Assembly: GCA_012270135.1 (NCBI GenBank)
Contig: JAAXIW010000343.1
Location: forward strand, 1-6,774
Length of the DNA stretch: 6,774 bases
Direction: 5' to 3'
Source of the DNA: Brevundimonas sp.
Lineage (GTDB): Bacteria; Pseudomonadota; Alphaproteobacteria; Caulobacterales; Caulobacteraceae
In this document: positions 6,469-6,774 of the stretch, piece after piece
Layout of the letters: each line of letters begins with the position of its first letter
Position numbering within the stretch: the stretch's first letter is position 1
The notes under the pieces: model-generated
Database searches by the model: none
Seen by the model: only the letters and a program-made list of their open reading frames with translations
What the model was told of the DNA's origin: nothing
Position numbers and translations under genes: made by a program

Positions 6469-6539
6469 GTGCGCTATCGTTCGCGTCGCGGACGTTCGCT
6501 GCTTGAGCGCAGGGTTTGGATGATTTTGCGATCTCCCCC

Positions 6540-6569
6540 TTGCAGGCCCTGCCCCGCCTCGGCTATACG
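6540..6569 (+). promoter_or_regulatory. Promoter of tRNA-Gly
   Basis: TTGCAG (6540-6545) and TATACG (6564-6569) are separated by 18 bases. The wider -10 context GCTATACG matches the Caulobacter housekeeping -10 consensus GCTANAWC in its first six positions. A start of transcription around 6576 would leave a leader of about 14 bases before the tRNA. Confidence 0.65.
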
Positions 6570-6589
6570 CCCCGCTCTCGACTGAGAGT

Positions 6590-6664
6590 GCGGGCGTAGC
6601 TCAGGGGTAGAGCATCACCTTGCCAAGGTGAGGGTCGGGCGTTCGAATCGCCTCGCCCGCTCCA
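6590..6664 (+). tRNA. tRNA-Gly, anticodon GCC
   Basis: The cloverleaf is complete. The acceptor stem GCGGGCG (6590-6596) pairs perfectly with CGCCCGC (6654-6660). The D stem is GCTC/GAGC (6599-6602, 6610-6613). The anticodon stem TCACC/GGTGA (6615-6619, 6627-6631) encloses the loop TTGCCAA with anticodon GCC at 6622-6624, which reads GGC and GGT glycine codons. The T arm is GGGCG-TTCGAAT-CGCCT (6637-6653). The discriminator is T6661 and CCA (6662-6664) is encoded in the gene. Glycine identity follows from the anticodon. Confidence 0.97.
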
Positions 6665-6675
6665 GTCGAAACAGC

Positions 6676-6711
6676 AAAGGGCTCGGTCTCCGGACCGGGC
6701 CTTTTTGTTTT
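6676..6711 (+). terminator. Intrinsic terminator of the tRNA-Gly gene
   Basis: GGCTCGGTC (6680-6688) pairs with GACCGGGCC (6693-6701) with one G-T pair and a TCCG loop. The stem can be extended outward by AAAG/TTTT pairing. The run TTTTTGTTTT (6702-6711) follows directly. It begins 12 bases after the tRNA CCA end. Confidence 0.92.
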
Positions 6712-6774
6712 GGAGCAAGGGCCGCCGCATGGTCGCCGAGGCGCACGCAGGTCGCGGCCAGCAGGGCCCAGGCG
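6712..6774. other. Window end, nothing assignable
   Basis: No start codon with a ribosome site, RNA structure or repeat can be supported in these last 63 bases. One - strand frame reads plausibly as protein (AWALLAATCVRLGDHAAALA) and could be the 3' end of a gene lying beyond the window, but it has no stop before the tRNA, so it is not called. Confidence 0.4.

Noticed and set aside
6713..6774. Protein-like - strand frame at the right edge
   Set aside because: Only about 20 plausible residues, no stop before it runs into the terminator and tRNA; cannot be told from chance in GC-rich DNA without more sequence.

Overview
The window looks like chromosomal DNA of a Caulobacterales-type alphaproteobacterium (Brevundimonas, Phenylobacterium or Caulobacter relatives). 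Most genes are about 70% GC with strong third-position GC bias, the proteins resemble alphaproteobacterial families, and the tRNA-Gly promoter carries a Caulobacter-like GCTANA -10 element. This placement is inferred from composition and protein style, not from a database search.

Layout from left to right: (1) the 3' end of acnA (aconitase, TCA cycle) on the + strand, closed by a perfect 13-bp hairpin that can terminate transcription from both sides; (2) on the - strand, a 485-residue AAA+ ATPase with a BCS1-like Walker B (ED instead of DE) and an unassigned N-terminal region, visibly less GC-rich than its neighbours; (3) upstream of it on the same strand, two tandem paralogous lipoprotein genes, 2 nt apart, of unknown function; (4) further upstream, also on the - strand, an isoaspartyl peptidase/plant-type asparaginase; (5) divergent from that, a + strand zinc-free NADPH:quinone oxidoreductase-like MDR protein; (6) a - strand DUF1232/YkvA-like small protein whose stop codon overlaps the MDR stop codon tail to tail; (7) divergent from it, an HSD10-like short-chain dehydrogenase on the + strand; (8) a self-contained tRNA-Gly(GCC) unit with its own promoter and a strong intrinsic terminator. 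The last 60 bases hold no gene that can be supported.

Most of the content is housekeeping or general metabolism (TCA cycle, isoaspartyl/peptide recycling, redox enzymes, acyl-CoA-type SDR, translation). The genes do not form one pathway: orientation changes repeatedly, and only the lipoprotein pair is clearly co-transcribed. The parts least explained by known biology are the AAA+ ATPase and the duplicated lipoproteins. No CRISPR array, insertion sequence, phage gene or clear multi-gene defence system was seen.
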